Shown: one piece after another, positions 1 to 6,400 of the stretch
How the letters are laid out: every line of letters starts with the position of its first letter
Numbering within the stretch: position 1 is the first letter of the stretch
Assembly (NCBI GenBank): GCA_003445035.1
Contig: DLVV01000055.1
Span: 1,543 to 19,113 of the forward strand
DNA length: 17,571 bases
Source: Planctomycetaceae bacterium
GTDB taxonomy: Bacteria > Planctomycetota > Planctomycetia > Planctomycetales > Planctomycetaceae
Direction of reading: 5' to 3'
Notes under the pieces: generated by a model
Database searches by the model: none
What the model saw: the letters and a program-made list of their open reading frames with translations, nothing else
What the model was told of the DNA's origin: nothing
Made by a program: the position numbers and the translations under genes

Positions 1-780
1 GCCGTCACCGGCGACGGCAAGACGCTGTTGACGGCCGGCACCGACGGGATCATCCGTCGCTGGTCCATCGCCGACGGCAAGCCCGCCGGCACGCTCGAAG
101 CTCATGCCGGAGACATCTTCAGCCTGGCCATGCACCCCGACGGCAAGACCCTGGTCAGCGGGGACATTTTCGGGGTGGTCCACCAGTGGGACCTCTCGGC
201 CGGCAAATCGGTCCGCCAGTTCGACGCCGCCCAGTTGCACTCCCGCAAGGAGAACTTCCTCGCCGACGTCGGCGGGGTCCGCAGCCTGGCCTTCGACAAG
301 CCCGGCAAGCGACTGGCCTGCGGAGGAATGACCGACGCCAAGAGCAACTCGTTCTGCCCGGGCCATCCCGGTGTGCTGGTCTTCGACTTCTCCAGTGGCA
401 AGCAGACGCAACTTTTGAGGATGAAGAAGGGAAAAGTCGACGACGGACCGATCACGGGACTGGCGTTCCTGGAGGACGGTACGGTTGCCGGGCAGGGCGA
501 ACGCCTGCACGCGGTCTGCTCGCTCGAGTTCTGGAACCCCGACGACGGCAAGGTCTTGCACACCATCGACACCCCCTCGGGCTACGATCTCGATATCCAC
601 CCCGACGGCCGACGGATCTGCACGCCGATCTGGATCAGCAACGGACGGGCCGGAAACGGACGGCACGCCAAGCCCGAAGAGTACCAGCCTCACTTCGGCC
701 ACGTACGGATCTACCAGTTGACCGAAAAGGCGGCCGACAAACCGGACCCGAAGAAGGCGGCCGACAAGAAGACCACCTGA
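1..780 (+). CDS. WD40-repeat protein, C-terminal part (5' end beyond window)
   Basis: The reading frame is open from base 1, so the start lies to the left and 259 residues are visible. At least two recognisable WD40 blades are seen: one around RRWSIADGK and one around MHPDGKTLVSG...VHQWDLSAGK. Weaker blades follow (VRSLAFDKPGKRLACGG, then GVLVFDFSSGK; LEFWNPDDGKVLHTI; DLDIHPDGRR). The PDGK/W-D pattern is the usual one for blades of a beta-propeller that acts as a protein-interaction platform. The last 20 residues are a Lys/Ala/Asp-rich tail after the propeller, ending at TGA 778-780. Planctomycete WD40 proteins are often fused to c-type cytochrome or kinase domains; whether this one is cannot be seen. 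An in-frame TTG at 28 is inside the propeller and should not be taken as the start. It converges with the next gene, stop to stop, with 22 bases between. Confidence 0.85.
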   Translation, partial: AVTGDGKTLLTAGTDGIIRRWSIADGKPAGTLEAHAGDIFSLAMHPDGKTLVSGDIFGVVHQWDLSAGKSVRQFDAAQLHSRKENFLADVGGVRSLAFDKPGKRLACGGMTDAKSNSFCPGHPGVLVFDFSSGKQTQLLRMKKGKVDDGPITGLAFLEDGTVAGQGERLHAVCSLEFWNPDDGKVLHTIDTPSGYDLDIHPDGRRICTPIWISNGRAGNGRHAKPEEYQPHFGHVRIYQLTEKAADKPDPKKAADKKTT

Positions 781-791
781 CGGACCGTCTC

Positions 792-803
792 GCGTCGCGA
801 CGC
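792..803. repeat. 12-base perfect palindrome in convergent junction
   Basis: The sequence gcgtcgcgacgc reads the same on both strands and fills half of the 22-base space between the WD40 stop and the stop of the convergent gene. As a hairpin it would give only a 4-base-pair stem with a 4-base loop and no T-run follows, so it is not a convincing terminator. GC-rich DNA produces such palindromes by chance. Confidence 0.35.
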
Positions 804-3424
804 TACTTCACCAGGATCGCAAACGGATTGCTGAAACTGTCGGTCCAGAGGACGCGGCGGGCAGTGGGCTGGAGAATCGCCGAATCGGCCGTGGGGGGGA
901 TCTCCTCACGACGGCGAACCGTGTCGAGATCGGCCAGCGAGGGAACCCGGGCCACGACATCTCCGGATGCCACCAGCATCCACTGGCAGGCCTGTTGGCC
1001 GCGACTCAGGTCCGGAGCCGAAACAACCGTCAACGACTGCATCCCGATCGATTCGGCCAGCGCCGTCACCAGTGGCTGCAGCTGGAAGTGGGCCGTCGAC
1101 ACGTGCAGTGCCAACAGGCCGTCTTCGGCCAGGTGCTGGCGGTAAATTGCAAACGCCTCCCGGGTCAACAGGTGGACCGGCACCGCATCACTGGCAAAGG
1201 CATCCAGGACCAGCACGTCGAACCCCTGGGGCTGTTGCCGCTCGAGGCTCAGGCGGGCATCACCGATCACCACGTCCAGTTCCACACCGCGTCGGCGGGC
1301 CGATTCGAGATAGTCGAAATGCTTCTCGGCCATCTGGTGAACATCCGGATCGAGTTCGTAGAACGTCAGCCGATCACCCGACTGCGTGTAGACCGACAGC
1401 GTTCCGACGCCCAGTCCGATGATGCCGATCCGCCGCGGTTTCTGCGACTTGGTCCCCAGCAGCATCCCGACCCCCGTGTGCCTGCCGAAATAGCTGGTGG
1501 GTTCCTCTCGCCCCGGTCCCTCGAGAAACTGCAGTCCGTGAAATGTGCGACCGTGAACCAGTCTTCTGATCGCAGCGCCGCTTCCCGGCAATCGCTCCTC
1601 GCGAACCCGCAGCACTCCGTAGAAATTCCTCGATACCTCGATCACGTCTCTCCGGGTGCTCTCGCCCATACGACCCAGCACGAACAGCATCGCGGCCGTC
1701 AGTGCCGTCCAACCCACGATCGCTGCGACACCGATTCGGTTCGATGACGGGGGGCGAGATCCGTCGGCCGCCTGTCGCCTGGCCCACGCCTCCCGGCTCA
1801 GCACTCCGATCACCAGCGCCGCCACCAGGACGAGGCCGACGTGGAGTTCGAGGTACGCGGAGAACACCCGGGGTGCGACCACGCCGACAAACAACCCGCC
1901 GGCAGCACCGCCGGCCGAAATGGTCAGGTAGAAACCGGTCAGGTGAGCGGGATCGGGTTTCAACCGGGCCAGCTCGCCGTGGCAGACCATGGCCAGGACG
2001 AACAGTGCCGAAAAGAAAATGGCCACCTGGATCGAGACGGGCAATCCGGACTCTTCTCCAAGAGCCACCAGCACAGCCACCAGCGACACCGCCGCCTGCA
2101 AAAGATACAGCGGCCGCACGTACCACCGCTCGCCCTCGAAGCAGAAGATGAAACTGACCAGGTACAACGCCAGTGGCACCACCCACAGGAAAGGAACCGT
2201 TGCGACGTCCAGGCAGACGTGGTTGGTCACGGCAAGCAGCAACACCGAAGGCGCCGCGGCCAGCAGAAACCACAGCGTCCGGACACCGACCGTTGGAATC
2301 GCGGGAGGCTGCGGCGGTGGACAGTCGTTGTCGAACCTGGCTCTCATCGACGGCAGATCCAGGCACCACAACAGGAACCCGGCCAGCACCGCCGGAGACA
2401 GGGACTGCACCAGGGACGTCCAGTCGAAGCCCCGGCCTCCTCCCACCAGGCTCGGTCCATCCTGCCACAACCAGGCGACCAGCGAGATGCCCAGCAGCAG
2501 CCACAGGGCTCCGCGAGTCCATTCGATGCCCCAGCGGCGACCCCGCCACATTCCCCAGCCGGCCGGTAACAGGCACAGGCCAACCAGCCCGGGTCCGGTC
2601 ACCGCCCGCAACGCCAGTGTCTCCTCGATCGCCACCAGCCCCGACAGGATGCCGATCAACCAGCCCCAGGTCAGAACCCCGGCCACCAGGCAGATCGCCG
2701 CCAGCGTTCCCAACGGTGGAGGACCTGCCCCGGGCACACCATTCCCACCAGCCGCCTCTTCGGGACCCGGCATCATTCCACCGGGCCGACGACTCAACCA
2801 CGCCACGATGCCGGCCAGTACCACGAAGCCAACAAACAGCACGCTCCAGCCAAACCCCTGTCCACCCAGGTCCCATCCCGGCTCGACGACGAACGGGTAC
2901 CCCAGCAACGCCAGCAACGACCCGGCATTTGACAGAGCGTACAACCGGTAGGGAACCGTCCCCGGCCTCAATCGGCCGTACCACGCCTGCAACAGGGGAC
3001 CGGTGGTCGACAACACGAAGTAGGGCCAGCCGATCGTCACCGCCAGCAACAGCAACACCTGCCAGGTCGGATCGGCCTCGGCCGAAGGTTTCCAGGATCC
3101 GCCGGGAAGAACGGGAGCAGCCGCATCACCGGCCAGCCCGTATCCCAGCCAGCCGAGTGCCAGTCCCAACACCACCAGGTGGACCATCGCCTGGGCCCCC
3201 GGCCTCAACCGTCCGACCAGCAGATGCGCATAGGCGTAACCGGAAAACAGCACGACCTGGAAAAACAGCATGCAGGTGGTCCAGACGGCCGAACTACCTC
3301 CGAACCACGGCAGGATGGCCTTGCTCAGCAGCGGCTGGATACCGAACAGCAGAAGCGCGCTGAGGAAAATCGTGGTGCCAAACAGCACCACCAACCAGCG
3401 TCGGGACGGCAATTCCACCGGCAT
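803..3424 (-). CDS. Membrane-fused spermidine synthase-like protein
   Basis: An 873-residue protein with an integral-membrane N-terminal two thirds and a spermidine synthase-fold C-terminal domain. Membrane blocks carry family signatures: FGIQPLLSKAILPWFGG near residues 27-43, YRLYALSNAGSLLALLGYP near 159-177, TNHVCLDVATVPFLWV near 400-415, and HGELARLKPDPAHLTGFYL near 482-500. The C-terminal Rossmann domain starts with GLGVGT (670-675), then an acidic ribose-binding position in YELDPD (E690), IGDARLSLE (D722), and LDAFASDAVP (D741), where aminopropyltransferases carry the catalytic Asp. Members of this fused family are annotated as spermidine synthase-like, but the substrate of most is unproven. 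A poorly conserved segment near residues 220-375 holds extra hydrophobic helices between the two signature blocks. I chose ATG 3424; an in-frame TTG at 3439 would add five residues, and neither has a clear Shine-Dalgarno. No polyamine genes are adjacent. Confidence 0.85.
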   Translation of the reverse strand: MPVELPSRRWLVVLFGTTIFLSALLLFGIQPLLSKAILPWFGGSSAVWTTCMLFFQVVLFSGYAYAHLLVGRLRPGAQAMVHLVVLGLALGWLGYGLAGDAAAPVLPGGSWKPSAEADPTWQVLLLLAVTIGWPYFVLSTTGPLLQAWYGRLRPGTVPYRLYALSNAGSLLALLGYPFVVEPGWDLGGQGFGWSVLFVGFVVLAGIVAWLSRRPGGMMPGPEEAAGGNGVPGAGPPPLGTLAAICLVAGVLTWGWLIGILSGLVAIEETLALRAVTGPGLVGLCLLPAGWGMWRGRRWGIEWTRGALWLLLGISLVAWLWQDGPSLVGGGRGFDWTSLVQSLSPAVLAGFLLWCLDLPSMRARFDNDCPPPQPPAIPTVGVRTLWFLLAAAPSVLLLAVTNHVCLDVATVPFLWVVPLALYLVSFIFCFEGERWYVRPLYLLQAAVSLVAVLVALGEESGLPVSIQVAIFFSALFVLAMVCHGELARLKPDPAHLTGFYLTISAGGAAGGLFVGVVAPRVFSAYLELHVGLVLVAALVIGVLSREAWARRQAADGSRPPSSNRIGVAAIVGWTALTAAMLFVLGRMGESTRRDVIEVSRNFYGVLRVREERLPGSGAAIRRLVHGRTFHGLQFLEGPGREEPTSYFGRHTGVGMLLGTKSQKPRRIGIIGLGVGTLSVYTQSGDRLTFYELDPDVHQMAEKHFDYLESARRRGVELDVVIGDARLSLERQQPQGFDVLVLDAFASDAVPVHLLTREAFAIYRQHLAEDGLLALHVSTAHFQLQPLVTALAESIGMQSLTVVSAPDLSRGQQACQWMLVASGDVVARVPSLADLDTVRRREEIPPTADSAILQPTARRVLWTDSFSNPFAILVK

Positions 3425-3458
3425 GGGGACCTGTGACAAATCCGAGGACTTGGGATCA

Positions 3459-3536
3459 GGGCGTGAATAGTGAATAGTGACGGCTGTTGAAACCGAAGAA
3501 TCCCATCAAAGAACTCACCGACGTCCATTCACGCCC
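3459..3536. repeat. 10-base perfect inverted repeat in divergent spacer
   Basis: GGGCGTGAAT at 3459-3468 is matched by its exact reverse complement ATTCACGCCC at 3527-3536, with 58 bases between. The left arm overlaps the tandem heptamer at 3463-3480. The placement in a divergent promoter region fits either a pair of regulator sites or the ends of a small dispersed repeat. The arms do not extend beyond ten bases. Confidence 0.5.
3463..3480. repeat. Tandem GTGAATA repeat, 2.6 copies
   Basis: Two full copies of the heptamer GTGAATA (3463-3469 and 3470-3476) are followed by GTGA. On the - strand, upstream of the membrane-fused gene, it reads TCACTATTCACTATTCAC. It could be a regulator site, a promoter element for the minus-strand gene, or a small slippage-prone repeat. 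Confidence 0.6.
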
Positions 3537-3561
3537 CATCCACAAATCGGCCGTCGATCTG

Positions 3562-4326
3562 ATGAACCAGCTGATCCTGATCGGTGCCAGCAACGTTACG
3601 ATCGCCTTCCCGAGGCTGGTCAATGGACTCGCCGAGTGGGTGGATGAACCGCTCGAGATCTGGGGCGTCCACGGCCACGGCCGATCCTACGGGGCCTGGA
3701 GCAAGGTGCTGGGTCGGGCGCTGCCGGGAATCACCGAAAGCCGCTTCTGGGATGACTGGGCACCCTCGGACAGCTCGGCTCCTCCACGGGCACTGGTCAC
3801 CGACATTGGCAACGACATTCTCTATGGCCACGACACCGACCAGATCCTCGACTGGGTCGAAACCTGCCTGAAAAGATTGCAGGACCTGGGAGCAAAAGTC
3901 GTGATGACTCGCCTCCCGCTGGCCAGCCTCGAGACGCTGTCACGCATCCGCTTCACGCTCGCCAGGAAAATCCTTTTCCCTCGCTGTGGGCTCTCGCTGG
4001 CCGACGTCAGCCGCGAGGCCAGGAAGCTCGATGCCGGCGTGGTCGAACTGGCCCAACGGTACTCGACACCGCTGACCGAACCGCAGGGCCACTGGTACGG
4101 CCTCGACCCCATCCACATTCGCAGCCGCTGGATCGAATCGGCCTGGCAACAGATTCTCGACGATTGGTTTGACGGCGGTCCACCGCCGTCGTTCCCCCGG
4201 GTCGGCATCCGCCGCGACCTCCAGGCCTGGCGTTGGTGGCCGGCCGAACGGGCCCGGCGGGGCCACCTCACCGAGACACCCCAGCCGGTCTTCCAGCAAA
4301 ACGGCCTGAACGTTCGGCTGTACTGA
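3562..4326 (+). CDS. SGNH/GDSL-type hydrolase-like protein
   Basis: A 254-residue protein with no signal peptide, so probably cytoplasmic. The four SGNH blocks can be traced. LILIGASN (4-11) puts Ser10 where the GDS nucleophile lies. HGHGRSYGAW (37-46) could supply the block II Gly. DIGNDILYG (81-89) gives the block III Asn84. DPIH (182-185) gives the Asp-x-x-His pair of block V. In SGNH enzymes these form the Ser-His-Asp triad and the oxyanion hole for ester hydrolysis; the substrate here is unknown. I chose ATG 3562 because the fold's first strand begins two residues later. The frame is open upstream to a TTG at 3487 (25 more residues), but that stretch is hydrophilic and lies in the divergent promoter region. 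No Shine-Dalgarno is evident at either start. The C-terminal 50 residues are Trp/Arg/Pro-rich and look family-specific. Confidence 0.8.
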   Translation: MNQLILIGASNVTIAFPRLVNGLAEWVDEPLEIWGVHGHGRSYGAWSKVLGRALPGITESRFWDDWAPSDSSAPPRALVTDIGNDILYGHDTDQILDWVETCLKRLQDLGAKVVMTRLPLASLETLSRIRFTLARKILFPRCGLSLADVSREARKLDAGVVELAQRYSTPLTEPQGHWYGLDPIHIRSRWIESAWQQILDDWFDGGPPPSFPRVGIRRDLQAWRWWPAERARRGHLTETPQPVFQQNGLNVRLY

Positions 4327-4344
4327 TCCCGTCTACGCGATCAG
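4323..4344. repeat. 6-base inverted repeat across the convergent stop codons
   Basis: CTGATC at 4323-4328 pairs with GATCAG at 4339-4344 around a 10-base loop. The arms contain the TGA of the SGNH gene (4324-4326) and the complement of the TGA of the oxidoreductase gene (4341-4343). It could be a weak bidirectional transcription stop, but there is no T-run on either side and the stem is short. Confidence 0.3.
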
Positions 4345-5438
4345 CTCTTCAAAAGCGTCAGCGGATTCCTGCGGTTCTTCAGCGGCACCGCCACCGGGCC
4401 GCCCTGCCGGTGGGATTCGAAGACCGACGCGATCATCTCCGTCGCCGCCCGGGCGTCGTAGACACCCGAGACCGGCTGCCGGTCCTTCTCGATCGCTTCG
4501 ATCAGATCCAGCACTGCGGCGTGGTTGGATCCGTGCTTGGTGTCGCGGGTCTCGGCCTTGCCGACGCCGTTACTGGAGATCGGCAACCACTTCGCACCCG
4601 TACGACCCGGCGACCAGGCGGGATCCTTGAGCAACCAGGCGGTCTTCAGGTATCCCGACTGAAACTCGAGCACACCCTTGGACCCGAACACCTTCAGTCC
4701 GAACCGGTTGCCGTGGCCACGGTGGGACGAGAAATACCCGGTCACGCCGTTCTTGAACCGGTACATCGCATCGATCGTGTCGGCGGCCAACGGCCCAATC
4801 CCTTCGTTGCCGTTGTAGACGTGTGACTTGTTGACCGGCTGGCCCTTTTCAAAGCAGCGGGCGTAGCAACTGGTCACGTCTCCGGCAAAGACCCGCATCA
4901 GGTCCAGCATGTGCGTGCCGAGCACCCAGAGATCCTCGCCTCCACCTCGTCGCGCATCCTCCTTACCGCGAGCCCGCAGTTCGAGCACCTGGCCGATCTG
5001 ACCGTCGGCAATCAACTTGCGAGCGATGGCGACCTGGGGCGAGTAACGGTTGCCGTGTGCGATCGCCAGCTTGATGTGCTTCATCTCGCACGCCTTGACG
5101 ATCTCGTCGGCCTGGACCAGGTCTCTGACGAACGGCTTCTCCATGTAAACATGGCAACCCAGTTCGACCGCCGCCATGACCATCTCGTGGTGCCGATCGA
5201 GCCACCGCTGCGAGATCGAGACGATGTCCGGTTTTTCCTTCTCGAGCATCTCGCGATAGTCAACGTAGGCCTTTTTTGCCCCGGTGCGGGTCATCGCCCC
5301 GGGCAGTGCCGACTTGTTGTCGTCGGCCACGGCGACAACCTGGCACTGTTGGACACCCTTCCAGACGACATCCAGCCCGTGGCCGTAATTGCCCTTGCCG
5401 GTCCGCCCGATGATTCCAACGCGATATGTCCTGGCCAT
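4341..5438 (-). CDS. Gfo/Idh/MocA-family oxidoreductase
   Basis: A 365-residue protein of normal length for this NAD(P)-dependent sugar/cyclitol dehydrogenase family. The N-terminal Rossmann domain opens with YRVGIIGRTGKGNYGHG (5-21), a looser version of the usual GxGxxG loop. The EKP motif follows (YMEKPFV, 98-104), where Lys101 is the expected catalytic Lys. The C-terminal alpha/beta domain has LGTHMLDLMR (173-182) with the expected catalytic His176. The residue four before this His is Val172 (codon 4923-4925), where characterised dehydrogenases have Asp. ATG 5438 has GGAG eight bases upstream (5447-5450). The frame is open much further upstream, but that part only shadows the neighbouring gene in another frame. 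It is cytoplasmic with no signal peptide. It follows the minus-strand cluster after 128 bases and could be read through or have its own promoter. Confidence 0.9.
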   Translation of the reverse strand: MARTYRVGIIGRTGKGNYGHGLDVVWKGVQQCQVVAVADDNKSALPGAMTRTGAKKAYVDYREMLEKEKPDIVSISQRWLDRHHEMVMAAVELGCHVYMEKPFVRDLVQADEIVKACEMKHIKLAIAHGNRYSPQVAIARKLIADGQIGQVLELRARGKEDARRGGGEDLWVLGTHMLDLMRVFAGDVTSCYARCFEKGQPVNKSHVYNGNEGIGPLAADTIDAMYRFKNGVTGYFSSHRGHGNRFGLKVFGSKGVLEFQSGYLKTAWLLKDPAWSPGRTGAKWLPISSNGVGKAETRDTKHGSNHAAVLDLIEAIEKDRQPVSGVYDARAATEMIASVFESHRQGGPVAVPLKNRRNPLTLLKS

Positions 5439-5566
5439 CACCCGATCTCCAATTCCAGATTCCTCAGGAACCGTCGCACCTCGCCAACGGTCCTCCACGA
5501 ACGTAACGCTTCCACCGGCGGCACGACTACAGGTGCGGGCTTGGGAAGACGCACGGCCGACATTCG
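5439..5566 (-). other. 128-base spacer with a small hairpin, upstream of the oxidoreductase gene
   Basis: This is the largest gap in the minus-strand series. A stem of about eight pairs can form between 5466-5474 (aggaaccgt) and 5487-5494 (acggtcct) with one bulged base and a 12-base loop. It is not followed by a T-run on the - strand, so it is not a standard terminator. No confident -35/-10 pair is visible. The last bases carry the GGAG Shine-Dalgarno of the oxidoreductase gene. Confidence 0.3.
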
Positions 5567-6400
5567 TCAACGGCTGGCGGTGGACTGGCCATGAGTTTTC
5601 GGATCGTATTCCACCAGGCGAACATTGTCGACGAAGTACTTGCCAGGCGGCCAGAACGGGTACAGCAGCACCCGGACCCACTTCACTTTCGGCGTGTACT
5701 TGGTCGGATGGAAGGGCTTCTTGCGTCGCGAATAGGTCCGCCACTGGTTCGCCCCGCCGGCTTTCAACTGGCCCCGCCAGACGTACTTGTGGATGAACGC
5801 CTTGCGGCCCCGCTTGTTGGGTTGCGCTTTCCCTCGACGCTTCGAGAAGTACTGCTGCACGGCCCCCGCGTCGGCTCCGAATGACACGCTGGGCTTCTCG
5901 GGATACCCGACCAGCCAGACCAGGATCTCGGGCCCCTTCACGTCCAGGGTCAACCAGTACGGCTTGCCCTTCTTGATCGGAATGGGGTGACTCCAGAACC
6001 AGACCCCGTCCAGACCGGCGAGCGTGTCGTACTTGGGCGGCGTGGTGGGGACCTTCCTGGGCGCCTTCAGCGGTGAAGCGCCGTCGTCGATCTTCAGCCA
6101 CCAGTTGTAGGCCTGGCTCTGCAACACGTCGCTGTCGAACTTCAGCACCCGGCCTCGCTTGGCATCGGCATCCTTGACCCAGAAGCTCGAGAGACCGTCG
6201 ACGGTCTGCCAGTGACCGGGCGTGATCTTGCCCGCATCGAAGTTGCCGTTGGGCAACAGGTTGCCATCGGGCGAAACCGATGGCTTGGACGGAGCCTTGG
6301 CGGCCGGCTTGGCCTTTGGCTTTTTGGTCTCGGCGGCCTGGCCGGCCCAGGCGGCCGTGGCGACCAGGGCGAGCAGACAGAATGCGAGTGTCTTCTTCAC
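5567..6400 (-). CDS. Secreted jelly-roll (carbohydrate-binding-module-like) protein
   Basis: A 277-residue exported protein of unknown function. It begins with a Sec signal peptide: Lys-Lys, then a hydrophobic core (LAFCLLALVATAAWA), with likely cleavage after AWA (residue 19). A Lys/Ala/Pro-rich linker spans residues 24-44. The remainder opens with NLLPNGNFDAG (47-57) and closes with YFVDNVRLVEYD (255-266), the typical first and last strands of CBM4/9-like or galactose-binding-like beta-sandwich domains in planctomycetes. The middle is rich in Trp, Tyr and Lys. No catalytic motif is seen. The start is GTG 6400, because a signal peptide begins there and an AGGGG Shine-Dalgarno lies eight bases upstream. 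This GTG overlaps the TGA of the preceding gene as GTGA, which indicates translational coupling. A longer frame to 6463 would add a charged stretch ahead of the signal peptide and is unlikely. Confidence 0.75.
   Translation of the reverse strand: MKKTLAFCLLALVATAAWAGQAAETKKPKAKPAAKAPSKPSVSPDGNLLPNGNFDAGKITPGHWQTVDGLSSFWVKDADAKRGRVLKFDSDVLQSQAYNWWLKIDDGASPLKAPRKVPTTPPKYDTLAGLDGVWFWSHPIPIKKGKPYWLTLDVKGPEILVWLVGYPEKPSVSFGADAGAVQQYFSKRRGKAQPNKRGRKAFIHKYVWRGQLKAGGANQWRTYSRRKKPFHPTKYTPKVKWVRVLLYPFWPPGKYFVDNVRLVEYDPKTHGQSTASR

Larger units (their letters stand above)
3425..3561. promoter_or_regulatory. Divergent intergenic region, probable promoters for both flanking genes
   Basis: This 137-base spacer lies between two genes transcribed away from each other, so it should hold both promoters. 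It is visibly more AT-rich than the flanking genes. On the + strand a TTGAAA at 3487-3492 resembles a -35 box, but no good -10 box sits 16-18 bases downstream. On the - strand the repeated CACTATT units give TATT-type elements. No assignment is firm. If the SGNH gene instead began at TTG 3487, its 5' end would cover much of this region. Confidence 0.5.

Noticed and set aside
186..1145. A 319-codon + frame spanning the WD40 end and the next gene
   Set aside because: It crosses two well-supported genes in the wrong frame and its product is Arg-rich without a domain.
1374..2984. A 536-codon minus-strand frame inside the membrane-fused gene
   Set aside because: It overlaps the true gene in a different frame, with Gly/Arg/Val-rich low-information content and no membrane or enzyme pattern.
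3463..3480. Short tandem repeat as a CRISPR or phage attachment signal
   Set aside because: There are only 2.6 copies of a heptamer with no spacers and no mobile genes nearby.
3487..3561. TTG start adding 25 residues to the SGNH-like protein
   Set aside because: The added stretch is hydrophilic, precedes the fold's first strand, lacks a Shine-Dalgarno and lies in the divergent promoter region. It is not fully excluded.
5466..5494. Hairpin downstream of the jelly-roll gene as a transcription terminator
   Set aside because: The stem has a bulge, the loop is 12 bases and no T-run follows on the minus strand.
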